Origin: Butyrivibrio sp. AE3004 | Lineage (GTDB): Bacteria > Bacillota > Clostridia > Lachnospirales > Lachnospiraceae | Assembly: GCF_000703165.1 (NCBI RefSeq) | Contig: NZ_JNLQ01000002.1 | Location: 2,294,001 to 2,358,000, forward strand | Reading direction: 5' to 3' | DNA: 64,000 nucleotides | The notes under the pieces: model-generated | The model's database searches: none | Seen by the model: the letters and a program-made list of their open reading frames with translations, nothing else | What the model was told of the DNA's origin: nothing | Part shown: positions 54,581-64,000 of the stretch, one piece after another | How positions within the stretch are numbered: position 1 is the first letter of the stretch | Layout of the letters: every line of letters begins with the position of its first letter | Translations under genes and position numbers: made by a program

Positions 54581-55075
54581 TTACTCTTCCTCTTCAGACT
54601 TCTGTAAGTCTTCGTTATTTACAAGCTCGCCCTCAACCTTCTCAACATACATATGTCCGTCAAGATGATCGCATTCATGACAGATAGCTCTTGCAAGAAG
54701 CTCCGTGCCTTCAAGTTCAAAAGGCTTCATATCTATGTCATAGGCTCTGACTTTAACGTAATTAGGTCTGGTCACAACTCCTGACTTTCCGGGAAGTGAA
54801 AGACATCCTTCATAGCCAGTCTGCTCTCCGCTTGTTTCAACGATCACCGGATTGATAAGAAGATGAGGATCATCTCCCTCAGGTGAGCAGTCAATAACTA
54901 CTATTCTCTTTAAGATGCCGACCTGAGGTGCAGCAAGTCCAACACCGTTCGCATCGTACATCGTATCAAACATATCCTCTATAAGCTCGCGAAGTCTGGG
55001 AGTTACCTCCTTAACCTCTTTGCAAGGGCGTGCAAGTACATCATCACCGTATTCTCTAATTTCTCTGAGTGCCAT
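54581..55075 (-). CDS. def: Peptide deformylase
   Basis: 164 residues; removes the formyl group from new proteins. All three motifs are present: GVGLAAPQVGI, EGCLSLPG and HECDHLDGH (metal ligands Cys and two His, catalytic Glu). The C-terminus is acidic (ends SEEEE). It follows priA after a gap of about 110 bases and precedes the L,D-transpeptidase. Complete. Confidence 0.97.
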   Translation of the reverse strand: MALREIREYGDDVLARPCKEVKEVTPRLRELIEDMFDTMYDANGVGLAAPQVGILKRIVVIDCSPEGDDPHLLINPVIVETSGEQTGYEGCLSLPGKSGVVTRPNYVKVRAYDIDMKPFELEGTELLARAICHECDHLDGHMYVEKVEGELVNNEDLQKSEEEE

Positions 55076-55185
55076 TTTTTCACCTTTCTTTCTGTGCTTC
55101 CATTATGTTTATCCTTTATCCATGATTAGTACCTTAGTATATCACAGATGTCATTAATTGCAATTATTCTTGGTAACACACCCGG

Positions 55186-57453
55186 CTACATAAAATTCAT
55201 AGGATCAAAGTCAAACTGAACCTGAAGATAGCGCATAACGCCCTTGCTTTCCCATACATTAAGAACCTTCTCCAGCATATCCTTTATTTCTGTCAGTGCT
55301 TTGTCATCCTCATGCTTCACATATATGACCATTCGGAAAATATCATTTATCTTACTTATGGCTGCAAAAGCAGGTCCTATGATCACAGTCCCCAAAATCT
55401 GCATTCTGTCGATATAGGCACGAAGCTTATTTGCCCTTTCTTTCCCGAAGTTTTCATCCTTCGCCCAAATCTGTATAGCAAGCATATGCGCAGCCGGTGG
55501 ATATCTAAGAAGACTCCTGTAGGATATTTCTTCCTCATAAAAAGACTGATAATCCTGGGCCGCAGCACTTATTATCGCATAGTTGTCAGGCTGGTAGGTC
55601 TGTATCACAACGCTTCCGGGATGAGTACCTCTTCCGGCTCTTCCCGCAGCCTGAGTCAAAAGCTGAAAAGTTCTCTCACCCGCCCTGTAATCCGACGCAT
55701 TAAGAGACATATCGGCAGCAAGTATACCGACCACTGTAACATTTGGGAAATCATGCCCCTTCACGATCATCTGAGTTCCTACAAGAACATCCGCCTCTTC
55801 GGAAGCAAACGCCGACAGTATCTTTTCATAGCTTCCTTTTGTCCTTGTAGTGTCAGCATCCATTCTAAGGACTCTTGCCTTAGGAAAAATCTTGTTTACT
55901 TCTTTTTCAATCTGTTGCGTTCCCGCCCTGAAAGCTGAAACATATTTTGAACCGCACTCAGGACAGTTTTTGGAAACAGGCTGAGTATAACCGCAGTAGT
56001 GGCATACAAGCATTCCTCCTCTGTGCTCAGACATAGACACATCGCAGTGCGGGCATTTGAAAACATAGCCGCATGACCTGCAGGATACAAATCCCGCAAG
56101 TCCTCGCCTGTTTATAAAAAGCATGATCTGATGTCCCATGTCCAGAGCTTCCTGTATTTTTTCCTGAAGGCTTCTGCTGAAAATTGACCTGTTCCCGCTC
56201 CTTAGCTCTTCCCTAAGGTCAGCAATTTCAACCTCCGGGAGTGTTCCTCCCGTCAGTCTCCTGTTTAATTCGAACAGCTTATACTCACCCTTCATGGCTC
56301 TGTAATATGCTTCAAGTGAAGGGGTAGCTGATCCCAAAACCACACTCGCACCACCTGGAACAAGCTTTGCCAGTTCTATTGCGGTCTCCCTTGCGTGATA
56401 CTTGGGCATGGTCTCACTCTTGTAGGAGCTCTCATGTTCCTCATCAATAATGATCAGGCCCACGTTTGGAAAAGGAGTAAAAAGTGCAGATCTCGGACCT
56501 ATGATAATATCAATATCGCCCTCGCTTGCACGCCTTGCCTGGTCATATTTTTCTCCCGGGGAGAGAGTTGAATTCATAACCGAAACTCTCTCACCAAAGT
56601 GCCTGTAAAAGCGCATGAGTGTCTGATAAGTAAGTGCAATCTCAGGAATAAGGACAATTGCCTGCTTTCCTCTTTCAATGATCTCATCGATCATCTTTAT
56701 ATATACTTCGGTCTTACCGCTTCCGGTTATTCCGTGTATAAGGTAGGTCTGCCTTACTCCGTTATCATAATCGGAGATCACACTTCTTACTATATTCTCC
56801 TGCTCTGTGCTTAAGGTTATCTGTTTCCCGGACGCACTAACATCCCCTACGGGATTTCTGTAATACTCCTCGCTCTCAACAATAATTATGCCTTTTTCGG
56901 AAAGCGCCCTGATTACCTGGGCAGTTACATTTAGTTTTCCTGTCACAAGCTCATAGGGGATTCTCTCCGAAGGGTTTTCAAGTAAGGCATTAAGCACTCT
57001 TTCCCTTGCCACCTGATGCTTTTTTACACAGCTATCATAAAAATCCGTAGCCATCTCTACGCTCACACCAAGCTTAATATAACGGCGCAGTAGTGTCTTG
57101 GATTTTTTTCTGACGGGAATAACCGTTCGCAGGGCATTTATCATAGTCGAGCCGTAATTTTTGCGCATCCACGCTGCAAGCTGTACCATGATGCCCTCAG
57201 CAGACATCTCGCCTTCCTCAATTCCAAGTATTTCCTTGGTCTTCTCGGGATCAAACTGCGGTACATCGGTAATCTCCAATACATAACCGCATCTTTTGGT
57301 ATTCCCTCTTCCAAAAGGCACGCTGACACAGCTCCCGGGCTCTATTTTACCCTGCAGCTTTTCGGGTATTCTGTACTGAAAAGGTCTGTCCACCTTTTCG
57401 TGGGAGATATCGATTATTATGTTTGCAAAAGAGTAACTCCCTTTTTCCATCAA
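55186..57453 (-). CDS. priA: Primosomal protein N' (replication restart helicase)
   Basis: 755 residues. N-terminal DNA-binding domain, Walker A GITGSGKTEVY, Walker B IIDEEHESSYKSE, two zinc clusters between about 445 and 490 (CRSCGYVFKCPHC, CHYCGYTQPVSKNCPEC), C-terminal helicase domain (GTQMIVKGHDFPNVT, QAAGRAGRG). A 3'-5' helicase that reloads the replisome at stalled forks. Its start overlaps the murE stop by four bases. Complete. Confidence 0.97.
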   Translation of the reverse strand: MMEKGSYSFANIIIDISHEKVDRPFQYRIPEKLQGKIEPGSCVSVPFGRGNTKRCGYVLEITDVPQFDPEKTKEILGIEEGEMSAEGIMVQLAAWMRKNYGSTMINALRTVIPVRKKSKTLLRRYIKLGVSVEMATDFYDSCVKKHQVARERVLNALLENPSERIPYELVTGKLNVTAQVIRALSEKGIIIVESEEYYRNPVGDVSASGKQITLSTEQENIVRSVISDYDNGVRQTYLIHGITGSGKTEVYIKMIDEIIERGKQAIVLIPEIALTYQTLMRFYRHFGERVSVMNSTLSPGEKYDQARRASEGDIDIIIGPRSALFTPFPNVGLIIIDEEHESSYKSETMPKYHARETAIELAKLVPGGASVVLGSATPSLEAYYRAMKGEYKLFELNRRLTGGTLPEVEIADLREELRSGNRSIFSRSLQEKIQEALDMGHQIMLFINRRGLAGFVSCRSCGYVFKCPHCDVSMSEHRGGMLVCHYCGYTQPVSKNCPECGSKYVSAFRAGTQQIEKEVNKIFPKARVLRMDADTTRTKGSYEKILSAFASEEADVLVGTQMIVKGHDFPNVTVVGILAADMSLNASDYRAGERTFQLLTQAAGRAGRGTHPGSVVIQTYQPDNYAIISAAAQDYQSFYEEEISYRSLLRYPPAAHMLAIQIWAKDENFGKERANKLRAYIDRMQILGTVIIGPAFAAISKINDIFRMVIYVKHEDDKALTEIKDMLEKVLNVWESKGVMRYLQVQFDFDPMNFM

Positions 57454-58946
57454 GCCTTTTCCTGAATTTCCTTTAAAATCTCCTGAATAAGAACTCTTTC
57501 ATCCATTGGATATTTAACACCCTTGATTTCCTGATAGTCCTCATGACCTTTTCCGGCAAGAACGATAATGTCACCTTTCTCACCGTTCTCTATTGCATAA
57601 CGGATAGCTTCCTTTCTGTCAGCAATCTTGATGTACTCGCCGTCCGTTTTCTTCATTCCTGTTTCAATATCATTCATGATATCCATAGGATCTTCAAATC
57701 TCGGATTATCCGAAGTGATTATTGTAAAATCAGCAAGCTTTCCGCTCACTTCACCCATTTCAAATCTTCTGAGCTTTGAACGGTTTCCGCCGCAGCCAAA
57801 CACACATATCAAACGAGTCGGATGATAATCGCGAAGAGTACTGAGAAGACTCTTTAGCGCCATTGCATTATGTGCATAGTCAATCATCAGAGTAAAGTCG
57901 TCCGAAACCTTGACCATCTCTATTCTGCCTTTTACATGTGCCTTCTTAAGAGCACTTGCAATAACCTCTTTGTCACATCCAAGCTGCTTAGCAACATCAA
58001 TTGCGCAAAGTGCATTATATACGCTGAATCTGCCGGGAGTAGGAACCTGAGCATGCATCTCAATAATTCCTTTTGTATCAAACATTACTCCAAGTTCACC
58101 GGGCTTATGAAGATAAGCCAGATTTATGGCACAAAGGTCTGCCTTCTCGGAAAAACCATAAGTGGTAAGTTCACAGGTGTGATCCTTTGTAACGTCCTCC
58201 ATATGGGGATCATCAGCGTTTGCAATTCCAACCCTGCACTGTTTAAACAGAAGGCCTTTGCAGTGCATATAATCTTCAAAATCCTTATGCTCCCCGGGTC
58301 CGATATGATCAGCCTCAATATTTGTGAATACACCGATGTCATAAATAAAGCCCTGACTTCTGTGAAGCATAAGTGCCTGAGATGAAACCTCCATAACCAC
58401 GCTGTCGCAGCCGGCGTCTACCATTCTGCGCATATACTGCTGAAGATCATAGGATTCCGGTGTGGTATTTTCCGAATGAATATGCTCATCACCTATGATA
58501 ACTTCGATCGTTCCTATAAGTCCGCACTTATGACCTGCATTTTCAAGCATATTCTTTATAAGGTAGGTTGTTGTTGTTTTACCCTTTGTACCTGTTATGC
58601 CGATTGTCTTTAAGCTCTCTGCGGGATTGCCAAACCACTCTGCGGAAATAAATGCCATAGCATATCTGGTACTATCCACCTTAACTACTACCATGTCTGT
58701 ATTTTCGGGAAGTTCAACTTCCTTTTCCACAACAATTGCCGCAGCCCCGTTCTCAGCGGCTTCCTTTGCAGCAGAATGTCCGTCAAAATTCATTCCTTCT
58801 ATACATAAGAAAAGACATCCTTCTGTAATTTTACGATTATCCCTTACGATTTTGGTTATCTCCACACAGGAAACATCCGCCTTCTTATCGGAATTCCCGA
58901 TAAAAGCCTCATACTTTAAGTTTTTTAGCAGATTCTCGAGTTTCAT
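57450..58946 (-). CDS. murE: UDP-N-acetylmuramoyl-tripeptide synthetase (meso-DAP type)
   Basis: 498 residues from the ATG at 58946 (GGAGAGAAGG upstream; the frame is open 22 codons earlier). Adds the third residue to UDP-MurNAc-dipeptide. ATP loop GTKGKTTTTYL; specificity motif DNPR in TSDNPRFEDP, diagnostic of meso-diaminopimelate rather than lysine. First gene of the murE - priA unit. Complete. Confidence 0.96.
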   Translation of the reverse strand: MKLENLLKNLKYEAFIGNSDKKADVSCVEITKIVRDNRKITEGCLFLCIEGMNFDGHSAAKEAAENGAAAIVVEKEVELPENTDMVVVKVDSTRYAMAFISAEWFGNPAESLKTIGITGTKGKTTTTYLIKNMLENAGHKCGLIGTIEVIIGDEHIHSENTTPESYDLQQYMRRMVDAGCDSVVMEVSSQALMLHRSQGFIYDIGVFTNIEADHIGPGEHKDFEDYMHCKGLLFKQCRVGIANADDPHMEDVTKDHTCELTTYGFSEKADLCAINLAYLHKPGELGVMFDTKGIIEMHAQVPTPGRFSVYNALCAIDVAKQLGCDKEVIASALKKAHVKGRIEMVKVSDDFTLMIDYAHNAMALKSLLSTLRDYHPTRLICVFGCGGNRSKLRRFEMGEVSGKLADFTIITSDNPRFEDPMDIMNDIETGMKKTDGEYIKIADRKEAIRYAIENGEKGDIIVLAGKGHEDYQEIKGVKYPMDERVLIQEILKEIQEKA

Positions 58947-59046
58947 ATCCTTCTCTCCTCTTCTTAATAAAATCATAAATAATTCTACTGTTTTTCTTAA
59001 GTTTTTGAACACAAACAGTTCACATTTAAAATGTATATTATTATCA

Positions 59047-59123
59047 AGATAGTTGATGAACTAACTATCTCCCCCTCATAAGAAACCGCAGACACACGCT
59101 TACGAGCGTGTGTTTTGTGGTTT
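59047..59123. terminator. Paired hairpins between recJ and murE
   Basis: ACACACGCT / AGCGTGTGT with a four-base loop (59092-59113), extended by AAACCGC / GTGGTTT (59083-59123), likely ends recJ although the T tract is poor. Next to it AGATAGTT / AACTATCT is a perfect eight-base inverted repeat (59047-59070), either a second hairpin or an operator for murE. Confidence 0.5.
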
Positions 59124-59135
59124 ATAGAGAAATTT

Positions 59136-60926
59136 TTAGCAAAAGTCTTTCAAAATGATCTGAATACTTTCTTCACCTCTGAATTCATTTATCTTTGGCT
59201 GATAAGCAATATTAACTGTCATTTTTTCATTACATCCCCCATTATATAGCTTTTCTCGATTATCTGCACCAAAGTTAACATCAAGAAATTCATTCCATTT
59301 ATCAAATATACTTCCAAACACCATCATTTCATAGGGCTGACCTTCTTCGTCTCTTACTGTAAGCTTAGCTACATTCTGGTTTTTGCCCATGATCCTTCCC
59401 TTTACAAGCTCTACATTTCTCGCAGCAAATAAAGGCTCGGGATTGCCCTGTCCAAAAGGTGCAAGTCTCTCTATTTCCTTAAGAAGCTCCATATTTATAT
59501 ATCTGATGGGAAGTACCATATCGAGATGCAGTATTTCAACAAAATCCTTTTCTTCCAGTTTACTGTTAGCATTAAGTTTCTCCCTGAATGCCTCCAGGTT
59601 TTCTTTTTTAAGCGAAAAGCCTGCTGCCATCTTATGTCCACCGAATTTTGTAAGCAGATCCCTGCATTCACTCAGTGCTTCAAACATATGATAAGCTTCT
59701 ATGGATCTCCCCGATCCTTTTACCATCTGATCTTTAGTATCCGTAACCACCATAACAGGATGGTTTACTTCTTCTCTGACCTTTCCCGCTATAATTCCCG
59801 CAATTGATTCATGAAGCTCAGGCATATAAATCACAAGAACATCCGGAAGGTTACCTTCATATTTTGCAATAAGCTCCATTGCTTCATCTTTACCTTCCTG
59901 AGTCATATCCTTACGACTGTCATTAAGTTCCTTAAGTTCAAGCGCGATCTCTGCAGCTGCGGAGGGATTATTTTCCATCAAAAGCTCCAGGCCTCTCATA
60001 GCTGAGTCAAGTCTACCCGTTGCATTAAGACAAGGTCCGATTACAAAGCCGTAAATATAACAGGTCACACTGTAAGGGTCTATTTCATTAGCACGTAAGA
60101 GTGCTCGAAGTCCTTCATTTTCTGTCCTGGTTATTGCATTAAAGGAACGCTTAACGATAATTCTGTTTTCATCCTTCAAAGGCATTACATCACACACAGT
60201 TGCCCAGCCGGCAAATATGGTCATCTCATCAAAAAAGCGTTCAAGAGTCAGGTCATTTTTGATTCCCATCTTTTCAGTAAGTACCTGTATAAATTTATAT
60301 GCAACCATTGCTCCGCATATTTCGCTGAAGGGATAAGACTCGTCCCGTCTCTTCGGATCAACAACCGCATCTGCCGGTGGCAGGATCATCCTGCTCTTAT
60401 CATCCTCCGAATAACTAACCTCATGGTGGTCGGTAACAATAACCGTCATCCCAAGTTCTTTAGCATGAGCAATCTGGTCCAGAGCAGCTATTCCGTTGTC
60501 GCAGGTAATAATTGTCTGCTTACCATCCTCATGTGCCTTGTCAACAAGAGAAACGCTAAGCCCATAGCCATCCTGTATTCTATGTGGAAGTACAACATCC
60601 ACACAGGCACCGCAAAGCTTTAATCCCGAGAGCAGAATATATGATGAACAAATACCATCAACATCATAGTCTCCTATTATCCTGATGGAGTCACCCGCTT
60701 TAATTCTCTCCTTCATTATCTCAGCAGCCTTATCTATGTCCTTAAGGAGATGGGGATCATGAAGATACTTCTCATCGCTACTTAGATACATATCTATATC
60801 ATCATTCTCATCATCCCTGTACACTTCTCTGTTACGAAGAATTCTCGCTGTTATGGGAGAAATGCCATGCTTCTTAGCTATCTTTATAAAATCTGCGCTT
60901 TTTCTAGTTTCTAACCATTTTGCCAT
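59136..60926 (-). CDS. recJ: Single-stranded-DNA-specific exonuclease RecJ
   Basis: 596 residues from the ATG at 60926 (GAGGAT site; the frame is open further up through the secDF terminator). 5'-3' ssDNA exonuclease of mismatch repair and recombination. DHH-family motifs: IIGDYDVDGICS, TDHHE and VVDPKR, then GGHKMAAGFSLKKENLEAF in the DHHA1 domain; C-terminal OB domain. Lies between secDF and murE. Complete. Confidence 0.95.
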   Translation of the reverse strand: MAKWLETRKSADFIKIAKKHGISPITARILRNREVYRDDENDDIDMYLSSDEKYLHDPHLLKDIDKAAEIMKERIKAGDSIRIIGDYDVDGICSSYILLSGLKLCGACVDVVLPHRIQDGYGLSVSLVDKAHEDGKQTIITCDNGIAALDQIAHAKELGMTVIVTDHHEVSYSEDDKSRMILPPADAVVDPKRRDESYPFSEICGAMVAYKFIQVLTEKMGIKNDLTLERFFDEMTIFAGWATVCDVMPLKDENRIIVKRSFNAITRTENEGLRALLRANEIDPYSVTCYIYGFVIGPCLNATGRLDSAMRGLELLMENNPSAAAEIALELKELNDSRKDMTQEGKDEAMELIAKYEGNLPDVLVIYMPELHESIAGIIAGKVREEVNHPVMVVTDTKDQMVKGSGRSIEAYHMFEALSECRDLLTKFGGHKMAAGFSLKKENLEAFREKLNANSKLEEKDFVEILHLDMVLPIRYINMELLKEIERLAPFGQGNPEPLFAARNVELVKGRIMGKNQNVAKLTVRDEEGQPYEMMVFGSIFDKWNEFLDVNFGADNREKLYNGGCNEKMTVNIAYQPKINEFRGEESIQIILKDFC

Positions 60927-60999
60927 GTTAATCCTCATTGATAATTGGTATGATTTTTGCTTTGCGAAAGCCTTGTCCATTACGGAGTAATTTCTTATA

Positions 61000-61034
61000 A
61001 GATAAATAAGGGCTGCCGCAATCAGCGACAGCCC
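61000..61034 (-). terminator. Terminator after secDF
   Basis: Minus-strand stem GGGCTG-CGC / GCG-CAGCCC with a five-base loop, then TTATTTATC. Moderate T tract. Confidence 0.65.
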
Positions 61035-61046
61035 CACTCATCAAAA

Positions 61047-63326
61047 TTATTTAGTAAACTTTTTCTTAAGATCAAGCCATATCGGTGATGCGATAAAGAT
61101 TGATGAATATGTTCCTGCTACAACGCCGACCATAAGAGGAAGAGCGAAGAAGCGGATATCCGGCACACCGAAGATGAACAGTGAAAGAACCATGATGAAG
61201 GTTGTTATTGAAGTGAACAAGCTTCGTGTAATTGTCTGGCTTACGCTCTTATTAACAAGCTCTTCAAGCTGATCCTGACGATTCAGGAATACCTGATTCT
61301 CACGTATACGGTCGAATGTAACGATTGTATCGTTGATTGAATAACCGATTATTGTAAGAATTGCTGCGATGAATGTACCACCGACCTGAATTCTTGTAAG
61401 TGCATAACATGTAATAACAATAAGTGCATCATGTGCAAGAGCAATAATAGCAGCAGCACCAAACTTGATATCTCTGAATCTGATCCAGATGTATGCAAGC
61501 ATAAGAACAAGTGCGATTATCATAGCTGATGTTGCATCCGCACGCATCTCGTTACTGATTGTTGAACTGATACTCTCAGCTGAAATGTTCTCAGCAGGTA
61601 CAGAGTAATCTGTCTTAAACATGTTATCAACTGCTTCACGCTGATCAATTGTAAGTGTAGCTGTCTTGAAGATTACCTGGTTTGAACCTGCAACAGTCTG
61701 AACCTGAACTGAATCAACATTTGTAAGCTCTTTGATCTTAGGAACGATCTCGCTGTCAAGCTTCTCTGTTGTCCATGCCTCGTTAAAGGTTACGCTTGTT
61801 GATGTACCACCAACGAAATCAAGGCTGTAGTTGAATGCGCCTTCTCCGCGTCCGGCGTTAACACCCATAAAGATACATCCGACTACGATAATGGCAGCAG
61901 ATATTCCGTAGAACATCTTTCTCTTTGTAGTAAAGTCTAAAAGCTTAACTTCTCTTGCTTTTCCATAGAACTTCTTATCTTCAAGTCCAAGTCCGTAGAA
62001 GATATTTGAAATCGCTCTTGTAACAAAAAGAGCTGTGAACATTGAAACAATGATACCAAGTGCAAGTGTTGAAGCAAATCCCTTAACAGTACCTGTTCCG
62101 CGAAGTCCAAGGATTGCAGCTGCAATAAGTGTTGTGATGTTACCGTCAAGGATAGCTGAAAGAGCTTTTCCGTAACCTGTCTTGATAGCAGCCTTAACAT
62201 CCTTACCGCCTGTTATCTCTTCTCTGATACGGGCAAATACAAGCACGTTAGCATCTACCGCCATACCTACTGAAAGGATGATACCGGCGATACCGGGAAG
62301 TGTAAGTGTAATCTCAAATGCTGAAAGAAGAAGGATCTCCAATCCACAATAGAACATAAGAGCTATACTTGCTGCTATACCGAGAAGCTTGTAGAAGATG
62401 ATCATAAACAGAATAATTGCAATGAAACCTGCAATGGCTGCGATCATACTTGTGTGGATAGCATCTGAACCAAGCTGAGCACCTACTACATTTGAACGTA
62501 ATTCGTTAAGCTGAAGCTTTAGTCCACCGATACGGATCATAGATGCAAGGTTTGATGCTGATTCGAATGATTCCTCACCGGTAATTACCGCTCTACCGTC
62601 TGTAATCTCTGCCTGAACGGTGGGAACTGAAATAAACTCACCGTCATAGTAGATACCGATTGACTCGCCGTTAGCATAAGCCTTCTTGGTAGCCTCAGCA
62701 AATTTCTGTTTTCCTGCATCTGTAAAATCAAGAGAAACAACAACTTCCTGAGTATTGGCAGTACCTGAATTCTGATAACCTGCCTGAGCCTCAGCTACGT
62801 CTTCACCCTTAAGGACGATTGATCCGTCAGCTTCGAGCTCTTCGATGGTCTTGTTGAGAACATATCCCATCTTGCCATCTTCGTTAAGAACATAATTGCC
62901 TTCTTCATCAACTGTGAAGCCGGAATTATATGTATAGTTTTCATTACCCTCACTATCAGTCTGTGCTATAAAGTACAGATTACCGGGCTGTCCAAGTTCT
63001 TCAAGGATCTTGTTCGCATCTGTAACACCGGGAATTTCGATGTTAATACGGTTTGAACCTTCCTGATAAACCTGTGACTCTGTGCTGTACTGATCTACAC
63101 GCTGCTGGAGCTTGTAAATTGTATCTGCCATGTCCTCAGCACTGGGAGTACCATCTCCAAGTACCTCATAAGTGATGCTGACACCACCCGCAAGATCAAG
63201 TCCGAGGTTAATGCTCTTCAGTGATCCTGATTTCTCGCTTCCAAGGCCATACACCGAAGTATACCCCAGACCCGCAAGCAGCAAAATTGCCACGAGCAAA
63301 GCGATTACTGATTTTACTCTTTTCAT
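61047..63326 (-). CDS. secDF: Fused protein-export membrane protein SecDF
   Basis: 759 residues from the ATG at 63326 (GGAGGGT upstream). SecD half first (signal-anchor helix, SINLGLDLAGGVSITYEV, then SVGMAVDANVLVFARIREE), SecF half after about residue 440 (SLDFVGGTSTSVTF, SINDTIVTFDRIREN); twelve membrane helices. It uses the proton gradient to pull secreted proteins out after SecA-driven transport. The fusion is usual for some Firmicutes. It follows the SCIFF maturase with a gap of about 20 bases, a pairing common in Clostridia. Confidence 0.96.
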   Translation of the reverse strand: MKRVKSVIALLVAILLLAGLGYTSVYGLGSEKSGSLKSINLGLDLAGGVSITYEVLGDGTPSAEDMADTIYKLQQRVDQYSTESQVYQEGSNRINIEIPGVTDANKILEELGQPGNLYFIAQTDSEGNENYTYNSGFTVDEEGNYVLNEDGKMGYVLNKTIEELEADGSIVLKGEDVAEAQAGYQNSGTANTQEVVVSLDFTDAGKQKFAEATKKAYANGESIGIYYDGEFISVPTVQAEITDGRAVITGEESFESASNLASMIRIGGLKLQLNELRSNVVGAQLGSDAIHTSMIAAIAGFIAIILFMIIFYKLLGIAASIALMFYCGLEILLLSAFEITLTLPGIAGIILSVGMAVDANVLVFARIREEITGGKDVKAAIKTGYGKALSAILDGNITTLIAAAILGLRGTGTVKGFASTLALGIIVSMFTALFVTRAISNIFYGLGLEDKKFYGKAREVKLLDFTTKRKMFYGISAAIIVVGCIFMGVNAGRGEGAFNYSLDFVGGTSTSVTFNEAWTTEKLDSEIVPKIKELTNVDSVQVQTVAGSNQVIFKTATLTIDQREAVDNMFKTDYSVPAENISAESISSTISNEMRADATSAMIIALVLMLAYIWIRFRDIKFGAAAIIALAHDALIVITCYALTRIQVGGTFIAAILTIIGYSINDTIVTFDRIRENQVFLNRQDQLEELVNKSVSQTITRSLFTSITTFIMVLSLFIFGVPDIRFFALPLMVGVVAGTYSSIFIASPIWLDLKKKFTK

Positions 63327-63346
63327 TTTCTCACCCTCCGTTATAT

Positions 63347-64000
63347 TCATTCGGCCTGTGCGGCTTTAATCATGATCGCGCATTCAACACGCTTTCTCTG
63401 AAGCTCACATCCCGTATGATAGGTTGTATTTATATCACCATTAAAGTTGTAGGCGTTTGCAGCACAACCTCCGCTGCAATAATATCTCGCAAAGCACTTC
63501 TGACACTCTGGTCTCGAGTACACATTGCTCTCCTTGAACTGTTTCTGAAGATCGGGTCTTGTGATTCCTTCAAAAACATTCCCCATAATAAAGTCTTCGT
63601 TACCAACAAACTGATGGCAGGGATATAGGTCTCCCCAAGGAGTTACCCCAAGATATTCACATCCCGAACCACATCCTGAAAGTCTCTTGGCAACACAAGG
63701 ACCTCCTTCAAGGTCGATATTGAAATGGAAGAAGTTAAAGCCCTTTCCTTCCTTCTGTCTTTGCAGATAGAACTTGGCAAGCTCATCATACTGATCACAA
63801 AGATAAGGAATATCCTCTTCCTTAATAGCGTACCAGTCTTCCGGTTTAGCCACAACCGGTTCAACCGATATCTGTTTGAATCCCAGATCCGCAAGGTGCT
63901 TAACATCCTCACAGAAATCCAGATTATTGTGCGTGAAAGTTCCTCTCACGAAGTATCTGAGCTGGTGACGACTCTCTGCCACCTTTTTGAATTTAGGAAC
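63347..64000 (-). CDS. SCIFF peptide maturase (radical SAM/SPASM), C-terminal part
   Basis: 217 residues to the stop; the gene continues beyond the right edge. It lacks the N-terminal radical SAM half in this window but shows the rest in full: RGTFTHNNLDF, FNFFHFNIDLEGGPCVAKRL, and the SPASM region with CGSGCEYLGVTPWGDLYPCH and CQKCFARYYCSGGCAANAYN (Cys ligands of auxiliary Fe-S clusters). These segments match the maturases that install thioether links in SCIFF (six Cys in forty-five residues) precursors, a ranthipeptide family conserved in Clostridia. The precursor gene is expected just beyond the window. Confidence 0.92.
   Translation of the reverse strand, partial: VPKFKKVAESRHQLRYFVRGTFTHNNLDFCEDVKHLADLGFKQISVEPVVAKPEDWYAIKEEDIPYLCDQYDELAKFYLQRQKEGKGFNFFHFNIDLEGGPCVAKRLSGCGSGCEYLGVTPWGDLYPCHQFVGNEDFIMGNVFEGITRPDLQKQFKESNVYSRPECQKCFARYYCSGGCAANAYNFNGDINTTYHTGCELQRKRVECAIMIKAAQAE

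Noticed and set aside
55312..55938. 208-residue plus-strand frame within priA
   Set aside because: It is antisense to a certain gene, has no ribosome site and gives a low-complexity, unfamiliar protein.
60927..61037. Longer N-terminus for RecJ
   Set aside because: It overlaps the secDF terminator hairpin and does not align with the family; ATG 60926 has a GAGGAT site.

Overview
The window looks like chromosome from a low-GC, meso-DAP, anaerobic member of the Clostridia, most likely a Lachnospiraceae (Butyrivibrio-like) bacterium. The support is the SCIFF radical-SAM maturase next to a fused SecDF, the priA-def-fmt-yugP-rsmB-rlmN housekeeping block, the DNPR motif in MurE (DAP type), many AGGAGG-type ribosome sites, and secreted, chemotaxis and two-component genes typical of motile gut or rumen Lachnospiraceae. 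No rRNA, tRNA, CRISPR, IS transposase or phage gene was seen. Nearly all genes are on the minus strand; the plus-strand exceptions are the AraC regulator, one MATE pump, an Fn3-like secreted protein and one small unknown gene.

Layout, left to right. 1-5385: an L-rhamnose locus (rhaB, a fucose/arabinose-isomerase-fold protein standing where rhaA would be, rhaD, and the start of a TIM-barrel sugar isomerase) with a divergent AraC activator. 5403-8335: a ferrous-iron operon (feoA, feoB, a tiny Cys-rich FeoB partner) behind a strong promoter, then an intergenic region with structured repeats and what looks like a separate iron-controlled small RNA. 8566-10461: a MATE pump followed by a 531-bp near-complete inverted repeat. 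10462-19671: a response regulator, an unknown acidic protein, a chemoreceptor, two tandem diguanylate cyclases and a GlcNAc-type PTS permease. 19867-21492: two secreted proteins, one a transglutaminase-like protein.

21655-29692 is a signalling operon: a response regulator with a degenerate receiver, a hybrid histidine kinase, a second hybrid kinase that carries a complete DegV (fatty-acid-binding) domain between its receiver and its HPt domain, and an AGCS amino-acid symporter. The DegV insertion is the most unusual protein architecture in the window. 29936-33099: an Fn3-like secreted protein and a dCache chemoreceptor. 33328-40886: a MATE exporter plus a 2060-residue NRPS (A-T-C-A-T-C) forming a small biosynthetic locus; its first adenylation domain lacks the usual Asp and its first condensation domain lacks the catalytic His.

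41039-45792: a CarD-type regulator, a small unknown gene, a secreted protein, a DUF1846 protein and a stand-alone DegV. 46001-61037: a housekeeping block (rlmN, rsmB, yugP-like protease, fmt, def, priA, murE, recJ) interrupted between fmt and def by a hybrid histidine kinase and an L,D-transpeptidase. 61047-64000: secDF and the C-terminal part of the SCIFF maturase, cut by the window edge. All alignments, motif counts and promoter calls were made by eye.
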